From: Anaeromonas frigoriresistens | GTDB lineage: Bacteria > Bacillota > Clostridia > Tissierellales > SIT17 | Assembly (NCBI RefSeq): GCF_016820655.1 | Contig: NZ_WSFT01000029.1 | Coordinates: 1 to 64,000 of the forward strand | Direction: 5' to 3' | Length of the DNA: 64,000 nt | In this document: piece by piece, positions 1 to 8,351 of the stretch | Position numbering within the stretch: the first letter of the stretch is position 1 | How the letters are laid out: each line of letters begins with the position of its first letter | Position numbers and translations under genes: made by a program | Notes under the pieces: generated by a model | The model's input: only the letters and a program-made list of their open reading frames with translations | Database searches by the model: none | What the model was told of the DNA's origin: nothing

Positions 1-150
1 TTATTAGAAGTACTTAATAATGAAAATCTACCAATCATTGCAGATTTTCATAGTTGTCATAATCGACCAATGGTAATGCCAATAGGATGTTATATTGAAA
101 TGGATAGCACTAGCAAGAAAATAACTTTATTAGAAGATTATTTTGGTTAA
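1..150 (+). CDS. S66-family LD-carboxypeptidase, C-terminal fragment (5' end outside window)
   Basis: The frame is open from base 1 to the TAA at 148-150, giving the last 49 residues. The segment around 'ADFHSCHNRPMVMPIG' matches the C-terminal core of peptidase family S66 (LdcA/MccF), where the usual motif is D-F-G-H-T-x-P followed by a P-I/L-G turn. The His of CHNRP would be the catalytic-triad His. Family members cleave L,D or acyl-amide bonds in murein peptides or microcin-like compounds. The nucleophile Ser and the rest of the gene lie upstream, so the exact subfamily cannot be told. Confidence 0.6.
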   Translation, partial: LLEVLNNENLPIIADFHSCHNRPMVMPIGCYIEMDSTSKKITLLEDYFG

Positions 151-493
151 TAAAGAAGTAATATTGAGTCGTGAGCGATTATAGTACATAATAATATGTT
201 CTCGCAATGGGTGCCTAGAGTGAACGTCCAGAGTAGGAGAGTCAGCACCACATTCCCACAGCTAATCAAGTCGGCAGCTTTCTAACCTAATAAAAGAGCT
301 ATCTAAGGGTAGAAGGTGGCCTGTAACATTTGAAAACATCGGTAACAAAGGAAGGGTGTTGGTGCTACATTAAACTTTTAAGACCAAATATCAATAATGA
401 TCCTGAAAGTGCATTGCATACCGATTTGAAGTCTACGCAACTATAGCTTTTCTATAACATATAAGCAATAAAATAAAAGAATAGGGGATACAT
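151..493. other. Intergenic stretch with possible structured RNA or intron remnant
   Basis: No convincing reading frame. Bases about 200-370 are clearly richer in G and C than the surroundings. GGTGC at 210-214 can pair with GCACC at 246-250, and AGCTTT (about 276) can pair with AAGAGCT (about 294). Together with short GUAAC/GGTAAC-type motifs (about 330-350), this looks like part of a structured RNA or the 5' half of a group II intron without its reverse transcriptase. I could not identify a family. Bases 440-490 are AT-rich leader for the next gene. Confidence 0.25.
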
Positions 494-1714
494 ATGGAGA
501 AACTAAAAATAAAAAGCTTTACAATTTCCAAACTTCAAGAGCAATTAGAACTGGGAAATGAAGAAGCATTAGAAAAGTTTTGGGAGGGTATATTAGAAAA
601 TGGATCACCATTAATAGAAGTGATCCCAAGAGATTCAATCCATCACTTGGTAACATTCGTTTATAAAGAGGACGAAAAGATAGAAAATGTTCTAGTAATA
701 CCAGAGATGGGAGACTGCAGGTTCCTGAATTATAGAATGGAAAGATTACTAGACACAAATCTATGGTATATATGTTGCAGTATCAGAAATGATATTCGCT
801 TACAATACAGTTTTTCTGTAGATGATCCATTGGATAATGACTGGGATAGCCGGTTTGAAAACTTACAACATGATGAACTTAATAAGAATTTTTTATATGT
901 GGAAGATGAAGAGGATGGTGAAGATGAAATACTGTCCTATGTTGTAATGCCAAAGGCGGATGAACATGTTTGGATCAAGGAAAATTTTGATATTCCCAAA
1001 GGCAAGCTAATGGAATATTGGCTTGAGAGCATAAAATTAGATGAAGCACGTAGGATAAGAGTTTATACACCCCATAGATACAAGGAAGAGGGACAACCAT
1101 ATAGGTTTTTAGTTCTAACTGATGGAGATGAATATCTCAAAATTCTATCTGCTAAAAATGTTCTTGACAATCTTATTGCAGACAATAAGATACCACCTAT
1201 AGTTGTATTGTTTATCGACTCAACTGATACCAGAGAGGAGGAGTTGAGTTGTAGTGACGTATTTATAGATATTCTTATTAATGAGTTCATGCCTTGGTTT
1301 AAAGCAAATTATTATATATCTCATGAAGCTGAAGATGGAATAATAGGAGGTCTGAGTTTAGGTGGACTTACTGCTTCATATATTGGATTCAAGCATTCTG
1401 AAGCTTTTGGGAATATACTATCTCAATCTGGAGCGTACTGGTATAAACCTTCTGGTTGGGATGAAGCAGAAAGTGATTGTTGGATTAGCTCGAAATTTGA
1501 AAAGATAGAAAAACTACCCCTTAAGTTTTATTTAAATGTAGGAATTCTAGAGGAAAAGGAAAGTATGATTGGAGCAAATAAAAAACTAAGAGATGTGTTG
1601 ATTACAAAAGGTTATAAAGTTGAGTATGAAGAATTCAAAGGTGGTCATGATTATTTATGTTGGGGAGAAAACTTAGGGAATGGACTCAGGTCGTTGATTG
1701 GATATAAACAGTAA
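494..1714 (+). CDS. Enterochelin-esterase-like alpha/beta hydrolase (Fes/esterase_phd family)
   Basis: A 406-residue protein with the two-part layout of enterochelin esterases. An N-terminal beta-sandwich-like region (about 40-190) has the 'SFSVDDPLDND' signature that in Fes homologues precedes the hydrolase. The alpha/beta hydrolase domain follows (about 195-400). The nucleophile elbow is GLSLGG with Ser288, and GGHDYLCW supplies catalytic His385. No signal peptide, so it is cytoplasmic. Fes proteins open ferric-siderophore esters to release iron, but many low-GC homologues act on unknown esters and no siderophore genes lie nearby, so the substrate is unknown. The ATG follows AGGGGA by a normal spacing. 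Confidence 0.75.
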   Translation: MEKLKIKSFTISKLQEQLELGNEEALEKFWEGILENGSPLIEVIPRDSIHHLVTFVYKEDEKIENVLVIPEMGDCRFLNYRMERLLDTNLWYICCSIRNDIRLQYSFSVDDPLDNDWDSRFENLQHDELNKNFLYVEDEEDGEDEILSYVVMPKADEHVWIKENFDIPKGKLMEYWLESIKLDEARRIRVYTPHRYKEEGQPYRFLVLTDGDEYLKILSAKNVLDNLIADNKIPPIVVLFIDSTDTREEELSCSDVFIDILINEFMPWFKANYYISHEAEDGIIGGLSLGGLTASYIGFKHSEAFGNILSQSGAYWYKPSGWDEAESDCWISSKFEKIEKLPLKFYLNVGILEEKESMIGANKKLRDVLITKGYKVEYEEFKGGHDYLCWGENLGNGLRSLIGYKQ

Positions 1715-2131
1715 ACTACTAAAAAATAATTCAAAATACTCATTAGAATACATAAATCTTTTTACAGACTTCGGAACTAGTAATAGAAACAGAGTTTTTC
1801 TATTGGTCATGCTTGTATTAGTGGAAATAAACTAAATGAAAGACTTAAATGTAAATTATGGAATAGAGAGTATCAAGAGAAAATTAAATAGTAAGTTGAA
1901 ATTTATATGTATCATAAATAATTTCTTACTGTACATTATAACAAAGCTCAAATCAGCAATAAAATAAAGTCAAATCAACACGAAAAAATAGCAGTATGAA
2001 GCTATGGGTTTTATGGAGTAAATATTGAGGGGCATACAGTAGTAATTATTACAATTATTAATTTACAGTAAAAATAATCTAAAATAAAATATTTCCTTTT
2101 CGCATATATTTTATATACGGGAGGGATTTTA
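1715..2131. other. Intergenic region, no gene seen
   Basis: About 415 bp of AT-rich DNA. A short open stretch at about 1806-1890 (reading GHACISGNKLNERLK and ending in TAG) has no start or ribosome site and may be a gene relic, but I do not recognise it. A strong GGGAGGG ribosome site at the 3' end belongs to the next gene. Confidence 0.4.
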
Positions 2132-2887
2132 TTGTTTAAAGGTGGATATAACATTATATTAGCTATCTTTTGTCTACTTACTGTAATAATAGTAGGAAAT
2201 AAAATAACATATATAATAGGACTTAAATTTATAGGGGACTATCAAGTATATCACCAATATGAAGAGTGGGAAAGAAAACAATTAAGGGATAATCCCGACT
2301 ATGATAATTTATGGATACTTATCAATATTGATAGTAAACAACTTAAGGTAATAGATTTAGATACTAAAGAGATCATAAAAAAATATACAGTAGCCACTGG
2401 AAAAGATGATACACCGACTCCTATAGGGGATTTTAAAATAGTCCAAAAAGCTCAATGGGGTGGTAGCTTTGGATCAAGATGGATGAAGCTAAATGTACCC
2501 TGGGGTAATTATGGTATTCATGGTACAAATAAACCTAATTCTATTGGGAGAAGTGCATCCCATGGATGTGTTCGTATGAGAAATAAGGATATAGAAGATT
2601 TATATAGTATAGTAAAATACAATACTCCAGTCACTATAGAAGGAGGTCCACATGGAGCATTTAATTATGGATTTAGAGTATTAAATCCTGGTGATAAAGG
2701 AGCAGATGTACAGGAAGTTCAAAAGAGACTTAAAATTAAAGATTACTATAATGGTAATATTGACGGAGTATATGGTGAAGCTATGAAATCAGCTGTAATA
2801 AATTTCAAGAAGAAGAATGAACTTGCCTTAAACCATTCTATTGACTATGAAATGTACGAGAAGTTAGGGATAACCCTAATGGAATAA
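2132..2887 (+). CDS. Membrane-anchored L,D-transpeptidase (YkuD) with C-terminal peptidoglycan-binding domain
   Basis: 251 residues starting at TTG 2132, chosen because GGGAGGG lies 6 bases upstream. Residues 7-30 are hydrophobic (signal anchor). The YkuD domain spans about 60-170 with the catalytic motif HGTNKPNSIGRSASHGCVRM; His144 and nucleophile Cys146 are visible. A PG_binding_1 repeat follows (about 185-250, with GADVQEVQKRL and NGNIDGVYG). YkuD enzymes make 3-3 peptide cross-links or attach proteins to murein outside the membrane. This anchor-YkuD-PGB layout is common in sporulating Firmicutes. Monocistronic by spacing. Confidence 0.88.
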   Translation: MFKGGYNIILAIFCLLTVIIVGNKITYIIGLKFIGDYQVYHQYEEWERKQLRDNPDYDNLWILINIDSKQLKVIDLDTKEIIKKYTVATGKDDTPTPIGDFKIVQKAQWGGSFGSRWMKLNVPWGNYGIHGTNKPNSIGRSASHGCVRMRNKDIEDLYSIVKYNTPVTIEGGPHGAFNYGFRVLNPGDKGADVQEVQKRLKIKDYYNGNIDGVYGEAMKSAVINFKKKNELALNHSIDYEMYEKLGITLME

Positions 2888-2997
2888 ATTAACTTAAGGC
2901 TTTGTTAATTTTATGTTATACTATTTTAGAGAGTTATTTTATATATTTTTGGGTATATATATTAATAACGTCTTGATAAATTTAAAGGAGGTATATT

Positions 2998-3501
2998 ATG
3001 GCATCAGAAAAACTAATAAAAGCATTAAACGATCAACTAAATTTTGAATATGAATCAGCAAATTACTACATAGCGATGGCTGCATATTGTGCAGACCAGG
3101 ATCTAGAAGGAATTGAAAACTTCTTTATGGTTCAAGCAGAAGAGGAAAGATTTCATGCTAGAAAATTCTATGACTATATCAATGATGTAGATGGTAGAGT
3201 TACAATTCAAACAATGGAAGCACCTAAGAATGATTATACATCAATAAAGGATGCTTTTGAAACAGCTTTAGCTCATGAAAAGAAAGTAACTTCAAGAATA
3301 AATGATCTTATGAAGTTAGCTCATGAAGAGCATGATTATGCAACAGTAAGCTTCTTAAACTGGTTCGTAGATGAGCAAGTTGAAGAGGAAGCTTCTATGA
3401 AGACTATAATAGCTAAAATTGAAAAAATTGCTAATAGTCCTCAAGGATTATACATGTTGGATAATGAATTAGCTAGTAGAACATTCACTCCAGCTGAATA
3501 A
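2998..3501 (+). CDS. ftnA: Non-haem ferritin
   Basis: 167 residues, normal length for bacterial ferritin (FtnA). The four-helix bundle carries the ferroxidase ligands: Glu17 (NFEYESANYY), Glu50 and His53 (QAEEERFHARKF), and the third-helix Glu in ALAHEKKVT. It oxidises Fe(II) and stores iron as mineral in a 24-mer in the cytoplasm. No haem-ligand Met as in bacterioferritin. ATG preceded by AAAGGAGG. Monocistronic, followed by a terminator-like hairpin. Confidence 0.93.
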   Translation: MASEKLIKALNDQLNFEYESANYYIAMAAYCADQDLEGIENFFMVQAEEERFHARKFYDYINDVDGRVTIQTMEAPKNDYTSIKDAFETALAHEKKVTSRINDLMKLAHEEHDYATVSFLNWFVDEQVEEEASMKTIIAKIEKIANSPQGLYMLDNELASRTFTPAE

Positions 3502-3540
3502 TTATATAATAGCTTAATATTTTTTAAAGAATAAGAATAG

Positions 3541-3589
3541 GAGTTAGCTCAGAGCAACGATATATACTTGCTTTGGGTTAGTTCTTTTT
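3541..3589 (+). terminator. Terminator of the ferritin gene
   Basis: A 17-base left arm (GAGTTAGCTCAGAGCAA) pairs with TTGCTTTGGGTTAGTTC, using several G-U pairs, and is followed by TTTTT. Confidence 0.65.
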
Positions 3590-3648
3590 CATGTTTAAGA
3601 TAATGAGTGAGTATAATAAATACTATAGTTATATTGTATAAAAATAAT

Positions 3649-3698
3649 AAAACATAAAAAAAGATAGATGATTAATCATCTATCTTTTTTTATGTTTT
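3649..3698. terminator. Bidirectional terminator
   Basis: A perfect 50-bp palindrome centred on GATGATTAATCATC, with A-runs on the left and T-runs on the right. It lies just past the stop of the leftward SASP gene and also faces the ferritin gene. Confidence 0.85.
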
Positions 3699-3707
3699 GC
3701 TATTTAA

Positions 3708-3917
3708 TTATCTTTGTCCACCCATGTTTCTTTGAGCTTGCTCAACTAATCTCTTAGTCATGTATCCACCAACATAACCATTATCTCTAGCTGTTAAGTT
3801 ACCTTTATCCATAGATTCATAGTTAGTCATTCCTAATTCACTAGCTATTTCTGCCTTCATTTGATTAAGAGCTTGACGAGCTTCAGGTACTACTAATTTG
3901 TTTGTATTTCTAGCCAC
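3708..3917 (-). CDS. Alpha/beta-type small acid-soluble spore protein (SASP)
   Basis: 69 residues, typical SASP length. It contains the GPR protease cleavage region EIASELG and the DNA-binding part NGYVGGYMTKRLVEQAQR. These proteins coat spore DNA in the forespore, protect it from UV and heat, and are degraded at germination. The gene is alone, with a GGTGAGGG ribosome site, as expected for a sigma-G gene, although I could not define the promoter. It is direct evidence that the host makes endospores. Confidence 0.95.
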   Translation of the reverse strand: MARNTNKLVVPEARQALNQMKAEIASELGMTNYESMDKGNLTARDNGYVGGYMTKRLVEQAQRNMGGQR

Positions 3918-4054
3918 GTTGTTTCCCTCACCTTCATTTTAATTTTTTGTTGCAGTAATATTTTGTGTAATATAGCGGTTTTTAAACAAGGAAATTTTAA
4001 CTAATATTTCATTTAAATTCTATGGGGATTTTTACCTTAAAACAAAATTATGAT

Positions 4055-4606
4055 TTAAAAAAAAATCATTTTTATCCCGAATAATATAAGTATAATTCCA
4101 CCTAAGAAGTCTGCATATTCTCTAACAAATTTTATTTTAGATATTTTTGTACTAATATTAAAGGATACACTAGTCATAAAAGCTGTAATTAAGCCAATAA
4201 TTATTGAGTAATTGATTATAATAATTATTGAACTTATATAATTAAATGAAGAAAATCCAACTACAAATGCATCTATACTTACAGAAATACCAATAAAAAT
4301 CTTTATGATAAATGTGAATTTATCTATTTTTGCTTCTTCAGTGAAACCTTCTTTTATCATAAATATTCCTACAATGGCAATAATTACACCGCCCATTACA
4401 GAGGGGAGTTTAAATACATAGAAATTAAATAAACATCCAAAATATCCTCCTAAGAATGCCAGTAGGAATTGAAAGAATCCAAAATTTATAATAAAAAATA
4501 TTTTATCTCTATCTTTAATTCTTCTATCTATACCTATAGATAATGCTACTCCAGATGCATCAAGAGCTAGAGCTATAGAAATAATTATTATATTTAAAAC
4601 TGTCAA
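4055..4606 (-). CDS. mntP: MntP-type manganese efflux pump
   Basis: 183 residues with six hydrophobic helices and the internal duplication of the MntP/DUF204 family: the first half has ALALDASGVALSIG, the second has GISVSIDAFVVGFS, each carrying a membrane-embedded Asp needed for Mn(II) export. The gene is divergent from an MntR/DtxR-family regulator, and the pairing supports manganese. The related spore membrane protein YtaF is an alternative, but its extra middle segment is not seen. Confidence 0.72.
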   Translation of the reverse strand: MTVLNIIIISIALALDASGVALSIGIDRRIKDRDKIFFIINFGFFQFLLAFLGGYFGCLFNFYVFKLPSVMGGVIIAIVGIFMIKEGFTEEAKIDKFTFIIKIFIGISVSIDAFVVGFSSFNYISSIIIIINYSIIIGLITAFMTSVSFNISTKISKIKFVREYADFLGGIILILFGIKMIFF

Positions 4607-4633
4607 AAGATTACCCCCTAAAATATGTTATAT

Positions 4634-4692
4634 ATTAATCATATTAATGGAGGAGTATTAAATATTAATGATATTAAAATAATATTAATGGG
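4634..4692. promoter_or_regulatory. Divergent control region between mntP and the MntR-like gene, with repeated ATTAAT motifs
   Basis: Within 60 bp there are ATTAATCATATTAAT (4634-4648), ATTAATGATATTAA (4664-4677) and a third ATATTAATG (4683-4691). Repeats placed between divergent genes suggest operators for the adjacent DtxR-family protein. They do not resemble the published Bacillus MntR box. No yybP-ykoY riboswitch fits in the space. Confidence 0.4.
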
Positions 4693-4728
4693 TATTTATT
4701 AATAAAATAAAAATAAAGGAATGATTTT

Positions 4729-5169
4729 ATGTTATCACCTAGTTTAGAAGATTATCTAGAAGAAGTATATAGACTATCTTTAAATAAAAAAGAAATAAGA
4801 AATAAAGATATTGCTGATGTTTTAAATGTATCTATGCCTTCTGTAGTAAAAGGACTTAAAAAGTTAAAAAGTATGGGTTATATAAAATATGAACCTTATG
4901 AAGGAATTGAACTTTTAGAAAAAGGTAAGAGAAAAGGAAAATTTTTAGTAGAGAGAAATAGGATACTTAGACAATTTGTAGATGTTATTGGATCAAATTG
5001 TGATGAAAAGGCAGAAGCTGAAGCAATGGAACATTATCTTTGTATAAGTACTATTAAATCAATAGAGAAATTAGTTAGTTTCTTCACTGAGAATCCAGAG
5101 ATAGATAAGAAATTTAGAGATTATAATATTGAGAGTATATTAGAAGATGATGATATTGAGTATAGATAA
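4729..5169 (+). CDS. MntR/DtxR-family metal-dependent transcriptional regulator with one altered metal ligand
   Basis: 146 residues, the usual length of MntR, which lacks the SH3-like domain of DtxR. Winged helix at about 5-65 (SMPSVVKGLKKLKSMGYIKY is the recognition region), dimerisation helix bundle after 70. Of the six Mn ligands in Bacillus MntR, Asp8, Glu11, Glu98, Glu101 and His102 are present here (AEAEAMEHY). The position of His77 is Asn77 (ERNRIL instead of the usual ERHRLL). It probably senses Mn or Fe and controls mntP next door, but metal selectivity may differ. Confidence 0.8.
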   Translation: MLSPSLEDYLEEVYRLSLNKKEIRNKDIADVLNVSMPSVVKGLKKLKSMGYIKYEPYEGIELLEKGKRKGKFLVERNRILRQFVDVIGSNCDEKAEAEAMEHYLCISTIKSIEKLVSFFTENPEIDKKFRDYNIESILEDDDIEYR

Positions 5170-5335
5170 AAAGGACAATAGTCTTTTTTTATGTGAGGAT
5201 TACAGTTATTTTATTTAGGTATATAGATAGAATCAATGGATCGTTATTTAATTATCATATTTTTATATATTTATTATATGAATTATCTAATTATTGTATA
5301 ATTCAAGTAGATTAAATATATTAGGGGGTAATTAA

Positions 5336-6628
5336 ATGGCTGATTATAGAGAATTGTGGGAATCATTAGATATGGATTTAGAAAAACATGATGAGTTATG
5401 TCAAGTATTACCAGAATTTTATGGGGATATATATATGACTCAGGAAAAAAGACCAGAAGGAATGAATTATTTTAATTTTGTTATATCAGAGATTCATGGA
5501 CTAAGAATTAAAGAATTAAATGAACATAGAAAAAACGGAAAGAAAGTATTTGGTAGTTTTTGTGTTTTTGTTCCTGATGAAGTCATATTAGCAGCAGATG
5601 GAATAGGGGTTGGACTATGTGGAGGATCTGAATTTTGGGTACCTGATGGAGAAAAGGTTTTGCCTAGAAACATGTGTCCATTGATAAAGGCATCTGTGGG
5701 AGCAAAAATCAGTGGAACCTGTCCATATTTCCAATCTGCAGATATGTTAGTTGGAGAAACTACCTGTGATGGTAAGAAGAAAGCATGGGAGATACTAGAA
5801 GATTATATTCCGATGCATGTTATGGATTTACCTCAAATGAAGAGAGAAAAGGATAAAGAAAACTTTAAAGATGAAATAAAAATATTTAAAGAAAAGGTTG
5901 AAGAAGTTACGGGAAATAAAGTTAGTGCGGAGAGTTTAAAAGAAACAATAAAATTAGTTAATAATAAAAGGAAAACTCTTCAAAGATTATATAATACTAG
6001 AAAGGCAGAAAACCTACCTATAAGTGGTAAAGATGCACTTTTGATAACCCAGGTGGCTTTTTATGATGATACTAATAGATTCATAGATAAAGTTAATGAA
6101 TTATGTGACGAGTTAGAAAATAGGATAGAAGAAAAAGTTTCTGTATTTAAAGAAGGAACCCCTAGAATTTTACTTACAGGAACACCTATGGCAATTCCTA
6201 ATTGGAAGATGCATCATCTAATAGAAACTAGCGGAGGAGCAGTAGTATGTGAAGAAGCATGTACTGGAACTAAATATTTTGAAAGACTTGTAGATGAGGA
6301 TAATGAAGATTTAGACAGTCAATTAAGAGCTCTTTCTGAGAGATATATGGGTATAAACTGTGCTTGTTTTAGTCCTAATGATGGTAGAATAGATGATATT
6401 ATTAGATTGTATAAAGAGTATAATGCTGATGGTGTAATATATAATTCTCTTCCATTCTGTCATACATATGCAATTGAGTACAAGAAGGTGAAAGATGCCC
6501 TTGAAAAGGAAGGCATCCCTGTGATTATGATAGAGACTGATTATAGTCTACAAGATGCAGGTCAAATAAATACAAGATTAGAAGCTTTTTTTGAAATGAT
6601 AAATATGAATAAAGAATTAGCTATATAG
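5336..6628 (+). CDS. Double-cubane-cluster protein (DCCP), anaerobic reductase of the 2-hydroxyacyl-CoA dehydratase family
   Basis: 430 residues, matching the single-subunit double-cubane-cluster reductases (YjiM-like) related to HgdB/FldB dehydratase subunits. Characteristic blocks are RPEGMNYFNFVISEIHG, FGSFCVFVPDEVILAADG, a Cys-rich stretch including Cys114 and SGTCPYF, and in the second half EEACTGTKYF and NSLPFCHTYAIEY. Family members carry an [8Fe-9S] cluster and use ATP-driven, very low-potential electrons from a partner ATPase to reduce small molecules; the natural substrate is unknown. It heads the operon DCCP-DUF3343-activator, with gaps of 16 and 10 bp. Cytoplasmic. Confidence 0.85.
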   Translation: MADYRELWESLDMDLEKHDELCQVLPEFYGDIYMTQEKRPEGMNYFNFVISEIHGLRIKELNEHRKNGKKVFGSFCVFVPDEVILAADGIGVGLCGGSEFWVPDGEKVLPRNMCPLIKASVGAKISGTCPYFQSADMLVGETTCDGKKKAWEILEDYIPMHVMDLPQMKREKDKENFKDEIKIFKEKVEEVTGNKVSAESLKETIKLVNNKRKTLQRLYNTRKAENLPISGKDALLITQVAFYDDTNRFIDKVNELCDELENRIEEKVSVFKEGTPRILLTGTPMAIPNWKMHHLIETSGGAVVCEEACTGTKYFERLVDEDNEDLDSQLRALSERYMGINCACFSPNDGRIDDIIRLYKEYNADGVIYNSLPFCHTYAIEYKKVKDALEKEGIPVIMIETDYSLQDAGQINTRLEAFFEMINMNKELAI

Positions 6629-6644
6629 TAGTAGGTGATAGGAT

Positions 6645-6896
6645 TTGAATTCTAATACCTATATTCTCTTTCCATCCCATAGTGACGGATTAGCTTTAGA
6701 GAAGAAATTAAAAGAAGAGTCTATAAAATATACTATATCACCCACTCCTAGAAGTTTAAGTGAATGTTGTGGTATATCTATTATGATTAGTCCTGAGATA
6801 TGTCATACAGTTGAATCAATAATAAAAGAAAATAGGGATATAAGAATTAGTGGTATACACACCATAGAAAGAAAATCTAGAGATTGGTTTAAATAG
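6645..6896 (+). CDS. DUF3343 protein, small partner in the DCCP operon
   Basis: 83 residues from TTG 6645. The pattern ILFPSHSDGLALEKKLKEESI, TPRSLSECCGISIMIS fits DUF3343, a one-domain family with a conserved Cys-Gly after SxxC. It is often found beside 2-hydroxyacyl-CoA dehydratase-like reductases or selenium metabolism genes. It lies between the reductase and its activator, so it is likely co-expressed and may act as a carrier or partner. Biochemical function unknown. Confidence 0.72.
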   Translation: MNSNTYILFPSHSDGLALEKKLKEESIKYTISPTPRSLSECCGISIMISPEICHTVESIIKENRDIRISGIHTIERKSRDWFK

Positions 6897-6906
6897 GGGG
6901 GATAAT

Positions 6907-7671
6907 TTGTACAGTATAGGAATAGATGCAGGATCTGTAGCTACAAAGGGAGTATTATTTAATGGAAATATAGTTGATAGTATTATTATCCCTACAGGAT
7001 GGAGTCCCAAAGGAGCTTCCTTAAAAATCCTCGACAAACTAATAGAGAGAAATAAAATATCAAGAGATGATATTAAGCATATTATAGGAACAGGATATGG
7101 AAGAATATCAATGGGTTTTGTTGATAAGACAATAACTGAAATAAGCTGCCATGCTAAGGGAGCCTATCATTTAAATTCTAATATTAGGACAATACTTGAT
7201 ATTGGGGGACAAGATAGTAAGGTAATAAGTCTAGATGATAAGGGCAATGTTATTAATTTTGTTATGAATGATAAATGTGCAGCTGGTACAGGGAAATTTT
7301 TAGAAGTAACATTAAATAACCTTGGTATAGATGTAAGAGATATTGATAATTATGCTAAAGGTAGTAAACCAGCTGATATTAGTAGTATGTGTACAGTTTT
7401 TGCTGAGTCTGAAATAGTAAGTCTATTAGCAGTAGGTAAAAAAAAGGAAGAAATAGCTTCCGGGGTATTATATTCTATCGCTAATAAATCCTATTCTCTT
7501 CTGAATAGAATAAATATAAAAGATAATATTGCATTTACTGGAGGAGTTGCTTCTAGTAAAGAATTAAAAAATATTCTAGAAACTAAATTAAAGAAAAAGA
7601 TATATACTTCAAGTAACACCCAAATAGTTGGTGCTTTAGGAGCTGCAGTTATAGGATTTAACTTGAAATAA
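6907..7671 (+). CDS. Activator ATPase of the double-cubane reductase (BadF/BadG/HgdC family, YjiL-like)
   Basis: 254 residues from TTG 6907, with AGGGGGG just upstream. ASKHA fold: phosphate-binding loop GIDAGSVATKGV, second motif DIGGQDSKVI, adenosine motif FTGGVA. Cys124 (DKCAAGTG) and Cys162 (SSMCTVF) are the two ligands each monomer gives to the [4Fe-4S] cluster at the dimer interface, as in HgdC. ATP hydrolysis drives one-electron transfer to the reductase encoded first in this operon. A strong terminator ends the operon. Confidence 0.88.
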   Translation: MYSIGIDAGSVATKGVLFNGNIVDSIIIPTGWSPKGASLKILDKLIERNKISRDDIKHIIGTGYGRISMGFVDKTITEISCHAKGAYHLNSNIRTILDIGGQDSKVISLDDKGNVINFVMNDKCAAGTGKFLEVTLNNLGIDVRDIDNYAKGSKPADISSMCTVFAESEIVSLLAVGKKKEEIASGVLYSIANKSYSLLNRINIKDNIAFTGGVASSKELKNILETKLKKKIYTSSNTQIVGALGAAVIGFNLK

Positions 7672-7675
7672 AAAG

Positions 7676-7700
7676 CCTTGTCATATGACAAGGTTTTTTT
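7676..7700 (+). terminator. Terminator of the DCCP operon
   Basis: A perfect 18-base palindrome, CCTTGTCATATGACAAGG, followed by T7 directly after the activator stop codon. Confidence 0.9.
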
Positions 7701-7827
7701 ATGCCTATAATACTGATTATCATTTATGCAATACTATATCTAAATTACGTGTTAAATAAAGTTATATTGGTAATATTACTAAGTGGATAAGATTTGGGAA
7801 AATTTTTAAAAAGAGAAGGTGAATATT

Positions 7828-8340
7828 TTGACAAAACCACAAACTATCAGTGTAACTAAACCAATAAGTAAAGACTTGCCTAGGGAAAAATTTGATGAAC
7901 TTGAAGAGTTTATAGATAATATGGAGACAACAAAAGGTGCTTTAATTGGGATTTTACACAAAGCTCAGAATATATTCGGCTATTTACCAAGAGATGTACA
8001 GTTATATATAGCAAGAAAACTTGGAATACCAGGGGCAGAAGTGTTTGGAGTAGTAAGTTTTTATTCATATTTCACTACAAAACCTGGAGGCAAACATACA
8101 ATTAGTGTTTGTATGGGAACAGCTTGTTTTGTTAGAGGAGCAGATAAAGTTATTGAGAGGCTTAAGGAAAAGCTAAATGTTGAATCTAATGAAATAACAG
8201 AAGATGGACTTTTCAACTTAAAAGATGTACGTTGTGTGGGAGCATGTGGTCTAGCTCCAGTAGTTATGGTTGATGATAAGGTCTTTGGTAGAGTAAAAGA
8301 AGAAGATCTAGATGATATTATCAATACTTATCGGAAATAG
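7828..8340 (+). CDS. hndA: NADP/NAD-reducing [FeFe] hydrogenase subunit A (NuoE-like, thioredoxin-fold [2Fe-2S])
   Basis: 170 residues if started at TTG 7828, which has AGAAGGTG at a good distance; GTG 7819 in frame is too close to it. N-terminal helical bundle (PREKFDELEEFIDNM to GVVSFYSYF), then a thioredoxin-like domain with four [2Fe-2S] Cys in SVCMGTACFVRG and DVRCVGACGLAP. Orthologue of HndA/HydC/NuoE. It passes electrons inside the soluble hydrogenase complex between NAD(P)H and ferredoxin. First gene of the HndABCD-like operon (gaps 11, 14 and 18 bp). Confidence 0.88.
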   Translation: MTKPQTISVTKPISKDLPREKFDELEEFIDNMETTKGALIGILHKAQNIFGYLPRDVQLYIARKLGIPGAEVFGVVSFYSYFTTKPGGKHTISVCMGTACFVRGADKVIERLKEKLNVESNEITEDGLFNLKDVRCVGACGLAPVVMVDDKVFGRVKEEDLDDIINTYRK

Positions 8341-8351
8341 GAGGAATAGTA

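Noticed and set aside
1806-1890. Short open stretch reading GHACISGNKLNERLK
   Set aside because: No start codon, no ribosome site, no recognised family; at most a relic.
4607-4728. yybP-ykoY manganese riboswitch before mntP
   Set aside because: The intergenic space is only about 120 bp, AT-rich and lacks the conserved riboswitch core; repeated ATTAAT motifs fit protein operators better.
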